Translations under genes and position numbers: made by a program | In this document: one piece after another, positions 24,062 to 33,800 of the stretch | How positions within the stretch are numbered: the first letter of the stretch is position 1 | Layout: every line of letters starts with the position of its first letter | From: a virus | DNA: 64,000 bases | Reading direction: 5' to 3' (one strand) | IMG/VR virus record: IMGVR_UViG_3300032294_001352 | Span: 1 to 64,000 of that record | The notes under the pieces: generated by a model | Seen by the model: the letters and a program-made list of their open reading frames with translations, nothing else | Databases searched by the model: none | What the model was told of the DNA's origin: nothing

Positions 24062-24327
24062 AGTACGTGGGGAATGGTCGGTTCTTGCTTGGTGTCCCTG
24101 CCGCAGACATGACGGTGGAACAGGCAAATCAGTATGGTGGGGCAGATGTATTGGTCAAGACAAAGTTGTATGTAATGGAGGAAGCACATGGCACTACCAT
24201 CATCGGCGGGAACACCAGGAATCAAGTCGCTGCAGAAGATTCAGATTGGTCTGGAAGCAGCGGGAGCGAACGGAACAGCAGTACCAGCGACGAAGATTCT
24301 TCGAGTACCTGGGGGGATGCTGAGTGA
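23935..24327 (+). CDS. Overlapping small virion-region gene, 130 aa
   Basis: A frame that overlaps the ends of both neighbours but owns the 126 bases between them. Its middle (KYVGNGRFLLGVPAADMTVEQANQYGG ... LVKTKLYV, about residues 43-82) matches a pattern common in small phage head-tail genes (YVGNGxFxPGVPARDLTxEE). The N-terminus MGRKSTVGPRNQ recalls the MGRN leader. GGAG lies nine bases before the start. The Ser/Asp-rich end reads over the start of the major tail gene. Confidence 0.6.
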   Translation: MGRKSTVGPRNQPDSSGENPVTDGPVSTSDTNTTTYATTDTVKYVGNGRFLLGVPAADMTVEQANQYGGADVLVKTKLYVMEEAHGTTIIGGNTRNQVAAEDSDWSGSSGSERNSSTSDEDSSSTWGDAE

Positions 24328-25360
24328 CGATCGTCAAGTCACCATGGTTGATGAAATGGTCGGTATCATCAACGGTACGGATCGTTCGTACATTGCTGCT
24401 GCCCAAGGATCCATCAGTGTGGATAGCAGTCCACTGACTCCGCAACAGTTTCCTATCTTGCTTGCGGCATCACTTGGATTTGACTATGCCACTACACCAA
24501 CTGCGTACACGGAGGGTGAGCAGGAGGGAACTGGTACGGCCTATCGCTACAAAGTGACGATGCCTACCACGACCACGCCAAATGCAAGTATCACTGGCGC
24601 ATCAAACGTATCCTACACCTTTGAGGCTGGAGATAACTTTGAGGCTGAACAGATGACGTATGGCAAATGCACCAACGTGTCGGTGAGCGGCAGTAGTGGT
24701 GGTCCAATCTCCATGCAAGGATCGTTCATTGGCCAGTACGTGCGCTATCTCGGTGCATTCACTAGCCTATCCACCATTGATACCGTGGAAGATCTCATCT
24801 TTGCACGCTCACGCTTGTATTTGGCTGAACCAACTGGTCCAACGCCAACGTTCACGGCCGTGGATAGCACGTTCCTCGGCTTTGACGTAGGCATTGATTG
24901 TTCATGGGTGCCGAAGTTCACTGGCCAAGGCAACGCATCTGGTACGGTACCGACGTGGGAGTTTGCGTTGTTCACTAACTACTCCGTGAGCGGATCGTTC
25001 ACGTTGGAGCATAACCAGTGGACAAGCGGCACGGCCAATGGTTTGAAGACCAAGTGGCGCAATCAGGAAACACTCATCATGCGTATTGACTGTTGGGGCA
25101 GCAAGACTCCGCTCTTGACCACCACTGGCAGCACGTTCAACAATCCGATTGCTCCGTTTCAGCCCACTCCGTTGCTGACCAATCCTACCTATGCAGGTGT
25201 GCGCTTTGAGTTCCCCATCAAGATTCAACAGATTTCGCCGCTCTCAGACAATGATGGGAATGACATCGTTAGCGTGTCATGGGTAGCACGGTATAATAGT
25301 ACGTATGGCAGCACTGGATATATCCTGACCATCAGCGACTTGCCAGACTGCGTGAATTAG
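24188..25360 (+). CDS. Major tail (tube) protein, 390 aa
   Basis: Position before the frameshifted chaperone pair and beta-rich composition identify the tube protein: KSLQKIQIGLEAAGANGTAV, QFPILLAASLGF, an EGTGTAYRYKVTMP strand and a late FEFPIKIQQISPLSDNDGNDI segment. Similar to the group annotated as major tail proteins with TTxxNAS loops. GGAGG precedes the ATG. It is longer than lambda-type tube proteins, so an added domain is likely. Confidence 0.75.
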   Translation: MALPSSAGTPGIKSLQKIQIGLEAAGANGTAVPATKILRVPGGMLSDDRQVTMVDEMVGIINGTDRSYIAAAQGSISVDSSPLTPQQFPILLAASLGFDYATTPTAYTEGEQEGTGTAYRYKVTMPTTTTPNASITGASNVSYTFEAGDNFEAEQMTYGKCTNVSVSGSSGGPISMQGSFIGQYVRYLGAFTSLSTIDTVEDLIFARSRLYLAEPTGPTPTFTAVDSTFLGFDVGIDCSWVPKFTGQGNASGTVPTWEFALFTNYSVSGSFTLEHNQWTSGTANGLKTKWRNQETLIMRIDCWGSKTPLLTTTGSTFNNPIAPFQPTPLLTNPTYAGVRFEFPIKIQQISPLSDNDGNDIVSVSWVARYNSTYGSTGYILTISDLPDCVN

Positions 25361-25386
25361 TATGAGTACCTGTAAGGGGGAAACCA

Positions 25387-25653
25387 ATGTTTGTTGAAGA
25401 CAATACCAACGATGCCGCACCAAAGAAAATCCAAGTAGACTTGAAGCGTCTGCGTCTGCGTGACATGACCATGCTTGAAAAGTTGCGTGACGGGAACACG
25501 GATTTTTCTGTCATGGTGCCAGTGTTTGCGCGCGTGTGCAACCTGACTGAGGATGAGGTGTGGGATTGGGATTTTGAAACGCTCATGACGGTGCAGCACC
25601 ACATGAACACTGCGATGGACGACGTGCTAAAAAAAACGAACGGCGGCAGTTAG
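25387..25653 (+). CDS. Tail assembly chaperone (G-like), 88 aa
   Basis: Small acidic/helical protein between tube and tape measure genes, the place of lambda gpG. Begins MFVEDNTNDAAPKKIQVDL and ends KKTNGGS. Its mRNA carries an eight-A slip site (25629-25636) just before the stop, which lets part of the ribosomes make the longer G-T product. AAGGGGGAAA is the ribosome site. Confidence 0.82.
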   Translation: MFVEDNTNDAAPKKIQVDLKRLRLRDMTMLEKLRDGNTDFSVMVPVFARVCNLTEDEVWDWDFETLMTVQHHMNTAMDDVLKKTNGGS

Positions 25654-25871
25654 CGTTATACATCCAATACGACAACACCAAACTTCCCAACTGGGTAACG
25701 TTCTTGGAGTTGGCTGAGATGTGGCACGTACCACCATGGCAGTTAGAAGAAGCGGATGACCAAGGGCTTCTGATGCAATGGGCAGTACGTGCCTTTGCGT
25801 GGCGAGATGCCAAGAATAAGAGAGAGGATCGGATAGCAAATGGCCGAAGTATCAGTAAGCGTCATTGGTAA
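25387..25871 (+). CDS. Tail assembly chaperone G-T fusion by programmed -1 frameshift
   Basis: Joined reading: 25387-25635, then one base back, continuing from 25635 to the TAA at 25869-25871. The slip site reads CTA AAA AAA ACG in frame 0; after -1 slippage the protein continues NERRQLALYIQYD ... LAEMWHVPPWQLEEAD ... WAVRAFAWRDAKNK, a normal T-domain with the W..PPW motif. There is no start or ribosome site for this part alone. It overlaps the tape measure start by 32 bases. The mechanism is the standard one for long-tailed phages. Confidence 0.85.
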
Positions 25872-28800
25872 AGACATGCTATCAGCATCGTTTGGTACGA
25901 TGCGCAACACGGTAGCAGGCCTATCCTCAGAGATTCTCTCACTGGGCAATCGCGCCGTGAGTCCAGTCACCATTGCGTTGGGCAACTTGCTCTCTGACGT
26001 GGTCAAGAATGGTGTCAACGCACTCAACAATCTCAAAGGCACCATTGAGTCGTTCAACTTCATTAAGTTGAATATGGAAATGGAAATGACACGATCCTCA
26101 TTCACCACGCTGCTTAAATCTGGTGATGAGGCGAACAAGATGTTGGAAACACTGCGGCAGTATGCGAACTTCACTCCGTTTGAGTTTGGCCAGTTGACGG
26201 CTGCCACCAAAAAGATGTTGGCCTTTGGATTTAGTGCCAAAGAAATCACCACGGATTTCATGGGAATCGGTACTGGATTGCTTGACGTGGTGGGAAATGC
26301 GTCATCCGCGCTTGGTGCTGGTCAAGAGGGTATTGATCGCATCACGCGTGCGCTTGGCCAGATGCGTGGTCTAGCGCGTGTGTCTGCTGAGGATATGAAC
26401 CAACTCATTGACGTGGGTGTCCAAGGCTACCAGATTCTTGCTGAGCAATTAGGCATGACGGTGAAAGAAGTCCGTGATGCCATGCAAAAGGGTGCGCTTG
26501 ATGCTGAAACCGGTATCAAAGCGTTGCTCCAAGGTATGATGCAGCAGTATGGAGGCGGCATGGCTTCATTCTCTCAGACGGCTGAGGGTATGTCATCCAC
26601 ACTCAATGACTACCTGAAAGACATTCAGCGCACGTTTGGTGAGGTGGCCTACAAAGAGTATCGACTGTTGCTTACGGAAATCAATCGCTTGGTGTCATCA
26701 CCAGCCTTTGTTAAGTTTGCAGCAATGCTCGGTGTGCAGTTCGGTGGTGCTATCAAACGGTTGAATGAACAGATCTTGATTCCGGCCATTGGGCGCATGA
26801 CGACGTTTGTGAATAAACTCGGTGAAACAGACGAGGCCATGCAAACGTTCTTCAACAACATATCAGCCAAGATCTATCCACTTGCTGCATTCTTCCGAGA
26901 GTTAGGTAACGCACTCAAAACCGTCATTGACATCTCAGCCCAGTTCATCCGTGCGCTGCTTGCTACCAGTGATGCACAACAAGCCATTCAGTGGATGGGC
27001 AGGCAGTTGGCCAAAGCCACGGAGGGATTGTTTGACTTCGCCAATGGTACGCGCGTATCTGGCGATGCAATGACCAACTTTGCAGAGCGTGTCGTTGCCG
27101 CACTTAAGCCAGGTGCAGTGGCTATCGTACGATTCACTCCGGTGCTCAAAGAGTTAATCATGATCCTGATGTCCATTGGCAAAGAGATGTTCCAACTCAA
27201 TGCCACGCAATCCATCATCCGGACCATCATTGACACCTACGTGAATCTGGCTGGTACGTTTGATAGCCTTGTGCCACGGCTACGCTCATTCCGTGAGGCC
27301 ATTCCGGCCATGACGCAGGATTTGATTGCGGCATTGGCACCAGCACGCAACACACTCAGTGGATTCATTGACGTGCTTGTCAGTTCTGGTCGGTTCATCA
27401 AAGTGTTCATCTCAGAGTTGCTTGGCCTGCGTCAGACAAAAGAAGCCATTGGCAGCATTCCGGAAGCACTCAACTCCTTTGCAGATGCACTCCGCAGCCT
27501 TGCCGCACGCATAGACACACTCACTGCACGACTACCAGGATTCTTTGACTACCTAGAAAACCTGCCCAATCTTATCCGATCCACCATCCAGAGCATGTTT
27601 CCACTCTCCAATCTGGTGGACCAGTTGAAGTCGTATCTGGCAGGCCTCGTAGATGAGGCAGTGCAGTTTGTCATCAAGTTTACGATCATTGGACGCGTCT
27701 TGAATACCGTCAATGAGGTGTTCAAGCGTGTATCTACGTCACTTGCTCCGTTTGTGCAGTTCCTGATGGATATGGTCCGTGCGTTGCTTCAAGCCATGGG
27801 CATTAGCACCAATGCTCGATCGTTCTTTGACTCACTCGCAGCCGGAGTAACAGCCGTACTCGCAGCCATTGCGCGTGCGTTACCGTCGTACAATCAGATG
27901 CTCACGGTGTTTCAAGCCATCGTCAATCTGGTGAAAGCAGCATTTCCGGTGGTGATTTCCATCATCCAAGAAGTGGTGGCCGTGATTGTGTCACTGGCGC
28001 GGCAAATCACTGGCCAACTGCCTGCCATCAAGCCGATTGTGATGGACATCATTGACATCATCAAGACGCTTGCCATGACCATCATTGGCCTCATTCCTCA
28101 GATTACTGGCATTGTGTCGCAGATCACGACGACCATCAAAAGCATCATCTCTGGTCTTGAACCGTTTGTTGGGCCTATTGCGGCAGTGGTGAGTAAAGTC
28201 ATCTCCTACATTCAAGACTTGGTGAGCATGGTGCTCAGCAACGCTGGGGCTATTGGAAACGTGGCCGGAACGATTCTGGGCACCGTTGGCCGTGTCATTG
28301 ACGAAGTGTTCACGTTGCTGCCTACCATCGGTTCTAACATTCAGTCACTACTTGGATCGCTCATGAACGTGGTTGATGCAGTGCTGCCATTCAAGAATCT
28401 GGTAGTACCAGCCATTGAAGCGTTTATCCGTGTTATGGCCATTATGAGTGGTGGTGCGATTGTTGGTACACTGGCCGTCTTTGCGTCGCTTGGCCACCAT
28501 CTTGACACCATCCGTAAAGCCTTTGACATGCTAGTGAGTGCGGCAGCCGAAGCCATATCTATCATGTCTAATTTTAGTGCTGCACTTGCACCCACCGTGG
28601 CCGGATTATTGCCATCACTTCAAAACGTGATTCAGTTTGCATTAGAGTTTGCCAAAGTGTTCGGTGATAATCTGATTCCCGTGATTAACATTCTGGCGCA
28701 AACACTCACTCCGGTGCTTGACGCAGTCATTCGATTTGGTCGCGCGTTACTTCCTTTGACCAAAGCACTGTCAGAAGTGACGGTAGCAATCATCAAGTTT

Positions 28801-30816
28801 GCCGCACCATTCACCAATAGCGCACTCATCGCTGCACTAGACTGGTTGTCACGCGCAGCAGGATCGCTCACCAACTTCCTGCTTGTGGTTCGTGATGCAA
28901 TCAACACTGGCGATTTTTCTACGCTCGGAAACATGATTGGTAACTTTGCACGTACTGCCGCAGAAGGCCTCAGTACACTGCTTGGGAACTTGTTGTCACC
29001 AGAGAATGTGACATATGCACTCGTGACTGGCAAAACAGTACTGATTGACTTCATTATCCGCACGCTCTCAGAGATCCTGACTGGTGCCATCAATGCAGTT
29101 AGTCAGAACCTGCCTCAGTGGGTGCAAAATGGTAGCGCATATCTTCGTGAGTTAGTGCCGCTCTTAATCCAGTCACTCAAAGACTCATGGAACACGCTCT
29201 CAAGCACCATTCAACTCTCTGGTGACGGTTTGGCCAACGCACTAGGCAACCTGTGGAACACCATCAAATCCATCTCAGGATTGGAGGGTGACAATGTTGC
29301 ATCTATGATTGGCAATCTTCCGAACCAGATTGCAACATTGTGGACTGAGAATCTTCCTGCCATTCAAGATGGTATGAATGGCATCATGAATGCAGTCATC
29401 AATGGCTACAACACTACGTGGGATTGGATTAAGTCAAACATTGGCAGCCGTGAGCAATTCACCCAGTTGTCTAACGATCTGAGTGTGTCATTCCAAAACT
29501 TCTACCGAGAAACGGTAGACAAAGGCTATGAGATGCTTGGGAACTTCATTGGCGCAATCACCACGTTCCTAACTGGACCACAGTTGGCTGCCGCAATGAA
29601 GAAGGTGCAGGAAAACCTTGGCTGGGGTGCGGAAGAGTTGGGCTTCCGAATTGGCGTAATCATTGGCGACTTGATTGAAACCATCATGGTGAATGGGCGC
29701 ACGGCCGTGTTGAACTTTGTGCAACTCATTCTCAATGAAGGGCCATCACTCATTGCCGCACTCCTTTCCTTTGTAGAATCCATTCTTGCAACACTGAATA
29801 TCACCATCTTGCGTGCCATTCAGGGATTGATTGAGGGTATTCTTGCGTCACTTGGTCTTACTGACTGGATTCCGGCCGTCAGTGCGTTCTTTGATGGCCT
29901 TGTACGCATGATTAGTGAAAACTCACGGATGGTCCAAGACATCTTGAACAACTTTGCCAACTGGTGGCGATCGCTTGAACTTGGCACAATGCTCCGCAAC
30001 TTCATTGAGTTTGCCACGAACTTTGCATCACAAGTTATGCCGCGCATTCTGGCGATTATGGGGCGCATTCCGGAACTGCTGATTAACATGACATCCGTCA
30101 GTATTAAATCAGCCATGACGGATATGATTACCACGCTCCAGAACGCAGTGACGGCCATCACTGATAACATTGGATTAGATTCCGTATCCAACTATGTACG
30201 CAACTCATTCCAAAACATCCGTGATAGCATTAACAATCTTGGTGGTCCGATTGAAGCCCAGATGGATTTTGTGCGGCAGTTTAATGAGTATGTACGTGAC
30301 ATTGGAATGCAAAACCAGCAACTGATGCAGCAGTATGGATTCTCCAATGCGAGCAGCACACGCGCGATGAGCAACACGATTGAGCGTGCAGCAACCACCA
30401 TCTCCAAGGCTACGGCCACCGTCAACAAGGCCGATCTTGGTGAGTTTGCACAGAATCTTTCCAACAGTCAGGGGCAGATGCGTAACGCACTGGTGCAAAT
30501 CTCCAATACACTCAGTGGTGAGGCCGTGTCGCTCTTCACTCCGGTAGGTACACGCATCGCTCAGGGTGTGCTTGACGGATTCCTGCTCTCCATGCCAGCC
30601 GTAGAATCAGCCATGCGCAACGCACTAGACGGTATCTCAAACAATCTCAGTTTGTCTACCGGTGCCGCAGGTCCGTCAAGCCGTGGGATTAGCAGCATTA
30701 GCACCGTGAACAACAAGAATGTCATGCTAAACTTGACAGTAAATCAGACTGCACCACAGTCACTGGTGGAAAACATCCGGTACGCACAAGCACTCGCAAC
30801 GTCACGGATCTATTAG
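25840..30816 (+). CDS. Tape measure protein, 1658 aa
   Basis: Sets tail length and travels down the tube during assembly. Residues about 60-230 hold the classic tape measure domain (SSFTTLLKSGDEANKML; LTAATKKMLAFGFSA; RITRALGQMRGLARVSAEDMNQL; GMMQQYGGGM). The rest is a very long helical chain with hydrophobic stretches (for example IIQEVVAVIVSLARQI) that may contact the membrane at infection. At about 1.5 angstrom per residue the tail would be near 250 nm; this is a rule-of-thumb estimate. Confidence 0.94.
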   Translation: MAEVSVSVIGKDMLSASFGTMRNTVAGLSSEILSLGNRAVSPVTIALGNLLSDVVKNGVNALNNLKGTIESFNFIKLNMEMEMTRSSFTTLLKSGDEANKMLETLRQYANFTPFEFGQLTAATKKMLAFGFSAKEITTDFMGIGTGLLDVVGNASSALGAGQEGIDRITRALGQMRGLARVSAEDMNQLIDVGVQGYQILAEQLGMTVKEVRDAMQKGALDAETGIKALLQGMMQQYGGGMASFSQTAEGMSSTLNDYLKDIQRTFGEVAYKEYRLLLTEINRLVSSPAFVKFAAMLGVQFGGAIKRLNEQILIPAIGRMTTFVNKLGETDEAMQTFFNNISAKIYPLAAFFRELGNALKTVIDISAQFIRALLATSDAQQAIQWMGRQLAKATEGLFDFANGTRVSGDAMTNFAERVVAALKPGAVAIVRFTPVLKELIMILMSIGKEMFQLNATQSIIRTIIDTYVNLAGTFDSLVPRLRSFREAIPAMTQDLIAALAPARNTLSGFIDVLVSSGRFIKVFISELLGLRQTKEAIGSIPEALNSFADALRSLAARIDTLTARLPGFFDYLENLPNLIRSTIQSMFPLSNLVDQLKSYLAGLVDEAVQFVIKFTIIGRVLNTVNEVFKRVSTSLAPFVQFLMDMVRALLQAMGISTNARSFFDSLAAGVTAVLAAIARALPSYNQMLTVFQAIVNLVKAAFPVVISIIQEVVAVIVSLARQITGQLPAIKPIVMDIIDIIKTLAMTIIGLIPQITGIVSQITTTIKSIISGLEPFVGPIAAVVSKVISYIQDLVSMVLSNAGAIGNVAGTILGTVGRVIDEVFTLLPTIGSNIQSLLGSLMNVVDAVLPFKNLVVPAIEAFIRVMAIMSGGAIVGTLAVFASLGHHLDTIRKAFDMLVSAAAEAISIMSNFSAALAPTVAGLLPSLQNVIQFALEFAKVFGDNLIPVINILAQTLTPVLDAVIRFGRALLPLTKALSEVTVAIIKFAAPFTNSALIAALDWLSRAAGSLTNFLLVVRDAINTGDFSTLGNMIGNFARTAAEGLSTLLGNLLSPENVTYALVTGKTVLIDFIIRTLSEILTGAINAVSQNLPQWVQNGSAYLRELVPLLIQSLKDSWNTLSSTIQLSGDGLANALGNLWNTIKSISGLEGDNVASMIGNLPNQIATLWTENLPAIQDGMNGIMNAVINGYNTTWDWIKSNIGSREQFTQLSNDLSVSFQNFYRETVDKGYEMLGNFIGAITTFLTGPQLAAAMKKVQENLGWGAEELGFRIGVIIGDLIETIMVNGRTAVLNFVQLILNEGPSLIAALLSFVESILATLNITILRAIQGLIEGILASLGLTDWIPAVSAFFDGLVRMISENSRMVQDILNNFANWWRSLELGTMLRNFIEFATNFASQVMPRILAIMGRIPELLINMTSVSIKSAMTDMITTLQNAVTAITDNIGLDSVSNYVRNSFQNIRDSINNLGGPIEAQMDFVRQFNEYVRDIGMQNQQLMQQYGFSNASSTRAMSNTIERAATTISKATATVNKADLGEFAQNLSNSQGQMRNALVQISNTLSGEAVSLFTPVGTRIAQGVLDGFLLSMPAVESAMRNALDGISNNLSLSTGAAGPSSRGISSISTVNNKNVMLNLTVNQTAPQSLVENIRYAQALATSRIY

Positions 30817-30829
30817 GAGGCAATCACGT

Positions 30830-33800
30830 ATGCCGCAGTATACCAAGTGGGAAATGCTCGTACCACAGTCACCCAACGTGGTGCATAATCTTATCCGCAA
30901 TCCCTCATTTGAGTACAACGACCAGTATTTTGCTGGCACGCATCAGTATTGGTGGTACTACGATAGCACTGGCACGAAAGTAAGTTCCACTGCCGCATAT
31001 CCCACGCAGGTAGGCACGTGGTCCAGTTACGGAAAGAACAGTCTTGCGCTCGCACTTGATGGCACCACGTTTCGTCACGCTGAGTATTGGCCACGCGTTG
31101 CGACCATGGAATCGCTCAACAACACGCTCGGTGTCACACTCGCAGCCATAGACGCACCGACTGGTGGGAATTACACGGCCACGAACTATCCAACTGGTAC
31201 ACACTATGCATGTGCATTTCTTCTCACTCCATATGGAAACAGTCTTGCATCTACTAGTGATGTAGTGCCGCAGGAAACCGGTACAGCGCCACAGATAGAA
31301 GTGATTCAACCTGAGGGCTACAACGTCATGGATTTGATGCGTGGCCACAGTAAGCCGTTCTTTAGCAGCGGATTATCCTACACGGCTGGTACTGGTCGCA
31401 TTCAAGCAACCATCTCATTCCCTACTGGATTGGCTACGGAGTATCCGAGCGGCAGTTATGGTGTGGTGCTCTTTTGGTCACGGCCAAATGATACGCATCC
31501 GGTGACTGGAGCGCGTGCGTGGCGTTGTGTCATGGTTCGACCAGCATGGGCAATACCAACCAACATCACGTTTGTGTTGCCAGAAGTGGGCACCATCAAC
31601 AACTGGGAGCGCGGATCAACCGTGTTCTACACCAACACAAGCCCAACGTTCAACACGTTTAGCATCATGCAGGAAAACGGAGCAAGTGTAGATGCCGCAT
31701 ATATCGGTATTGACAGCAGTCAGCCATCTTTAGCACTCACGCCAACTGGCACTCCGTGGAATCTTGGTACGACGTACAACCATCATCTCTATCTGGATTG
31801 GTACGTAGACACCAACTATGATGCAGCCACGTCACCATTCATTGCGTGTGCGTGTGACTATGCAGTAACACTCATAGACAATCTCACCGGTACGGTATAT
31901 ACACCAGTCAATCCTGATACTGGAAACAATCGACTTGCGGCAGTGCCATCTAATCGCAGTCAAGATGCACGCACTGGCCGTACCAAGTTCTTGATTGCAC
32001 CACCCAACAACTCCGTCAACGCAAATGCTGGATTGGATCTTCGGCTACGTATCAGTATCGTGTCACCAACTGGCACGTACACCAATAATGCGGCAGTGCT
32101 CTACATTGACGGATTACAGTTGATTGACATCCGGTACAAAGGCCAAGATGAACTAGACTGGGATGATGTGGAGTTCACCTATCTGGATGGTGATGTGGCC
32201 GGAGCGGAGTGGGAAGACTTTGCACCGTCGTATACGAGTATTACTGGCACACCGACCAATGGGATTTATCCAGCATCCATTTGGCTTGGTACGACCAACG
32301 CAGGTTGGGGCACGTCATTCTCTATGCCATTCCGGAATCGGTTGCTCAATGCTGATACCGTTGATGTACAGACGTATGGCGGCACGACGTATCGTGGCTA
32401 TGCGCAGTCTGCAATGAAAACATTCAGCAGTGAAGTAGGCACGTACTATCCGATTGACGCAGATCATCTTGGTGCATCCGTCAACGTCACTACGACTGGT
32501 GTTGGTATGCCTGAGATTACTACCGTCACGCAGCAGTATGGTGTGGTGGATGGTGGGCTAGTACAGCGGCAAGTAGCGAGTATGCGTACCATGCAACTGG
32601 CCATTGACATCGTGGGCAGCAGCATGGCCAACCTACACGATCGCCGACGCAAACTCATTAACGCACTGAAGTTTGACCAGTTGGCGCAGCAGGGTGATAG
32701 AATCATCCGCTACTCAGGAAGTGGCATTCCGGTGATCTACCGTGTCACGTACACGGCCGGATTGGAGTTCACTGGGAATGTTGGCGTATCGTTCACGGAA
32801 GCGGCATCTATTCAGTTTGTGTGTGCTGATCCATACGTCTACGCAGAGCGCCCAGTTGGCACACGTCTGACACTCAACAGTCAACTGCAAGATCTTCGCA
32901 CGTTCATGGCCTACAAGCAGGGTGATAACCAGCCGTGGGTGTACACTGGCATGAAAGAGTATTCTGACTACTTTCAGGGGAATGGATCAATCTCCAACTC
33001 CACTAACTCACTGACCGCTCAGTCATCCAACGGTACACTCACTTGCTCTATCACGGCTAACACCACGCTCACGATAAGCGGCAATACGGTGACGGCTGGT
33101 GCTGCGTTCTTCTTTGGTACTACGGATGACTTTGGTCGTACGATTTATGCCAAAAGTGGAGGCAATATCTTTGTAGTTGGTGTTATCTCATCATCCACGT
33201 CTACTACGATAGCGACCACACAAGCCACGCCAGTCGGTGGTGACGCTACGTACACAGCCGGTAACTGGTGGGTGAGTAATCGCTTTGCCATCAATAGCAC
33301 TGGTACACTTAATGCCAATCGTATTGGAAACTATCTCGTAATTGGTGCTGCATCAAACGTCACCTACACCGTGCTTGGGAAGATTATAGCCACTACAGCA
33401 AACAAGATTACACTTGATACATACTACTTTGGCGTATCAACATCCGCAACAATCCCCAATACAGCCGTTGCCGCAGGGTCATGGTATACCGTTGGCTATC
33501 AGGGAAGTGGTACCGTAGGAACAATCACTGGCACGAACACTGCGTTAGTCACACAACAGGCTGGTATGATTGTGTACCGATCCAGTGGAGCATATGTGAA
33601 TCCGCTCGGCAAACTGACGGCCGTGAGTACCACTACTTCTGGATCGCTAGACATTGACATTCTCTGTCCAGGCACGATTAGTATTCCAGCGAGTACTGGC
33701 GGCAGTGCAACGGTTACTGGGAGCAGCACACGATTCACGTCTGCTGACGTAGGAAGACTCATCATCACCAAAGATGGCCAACCAATCGGAATCATTGCAA

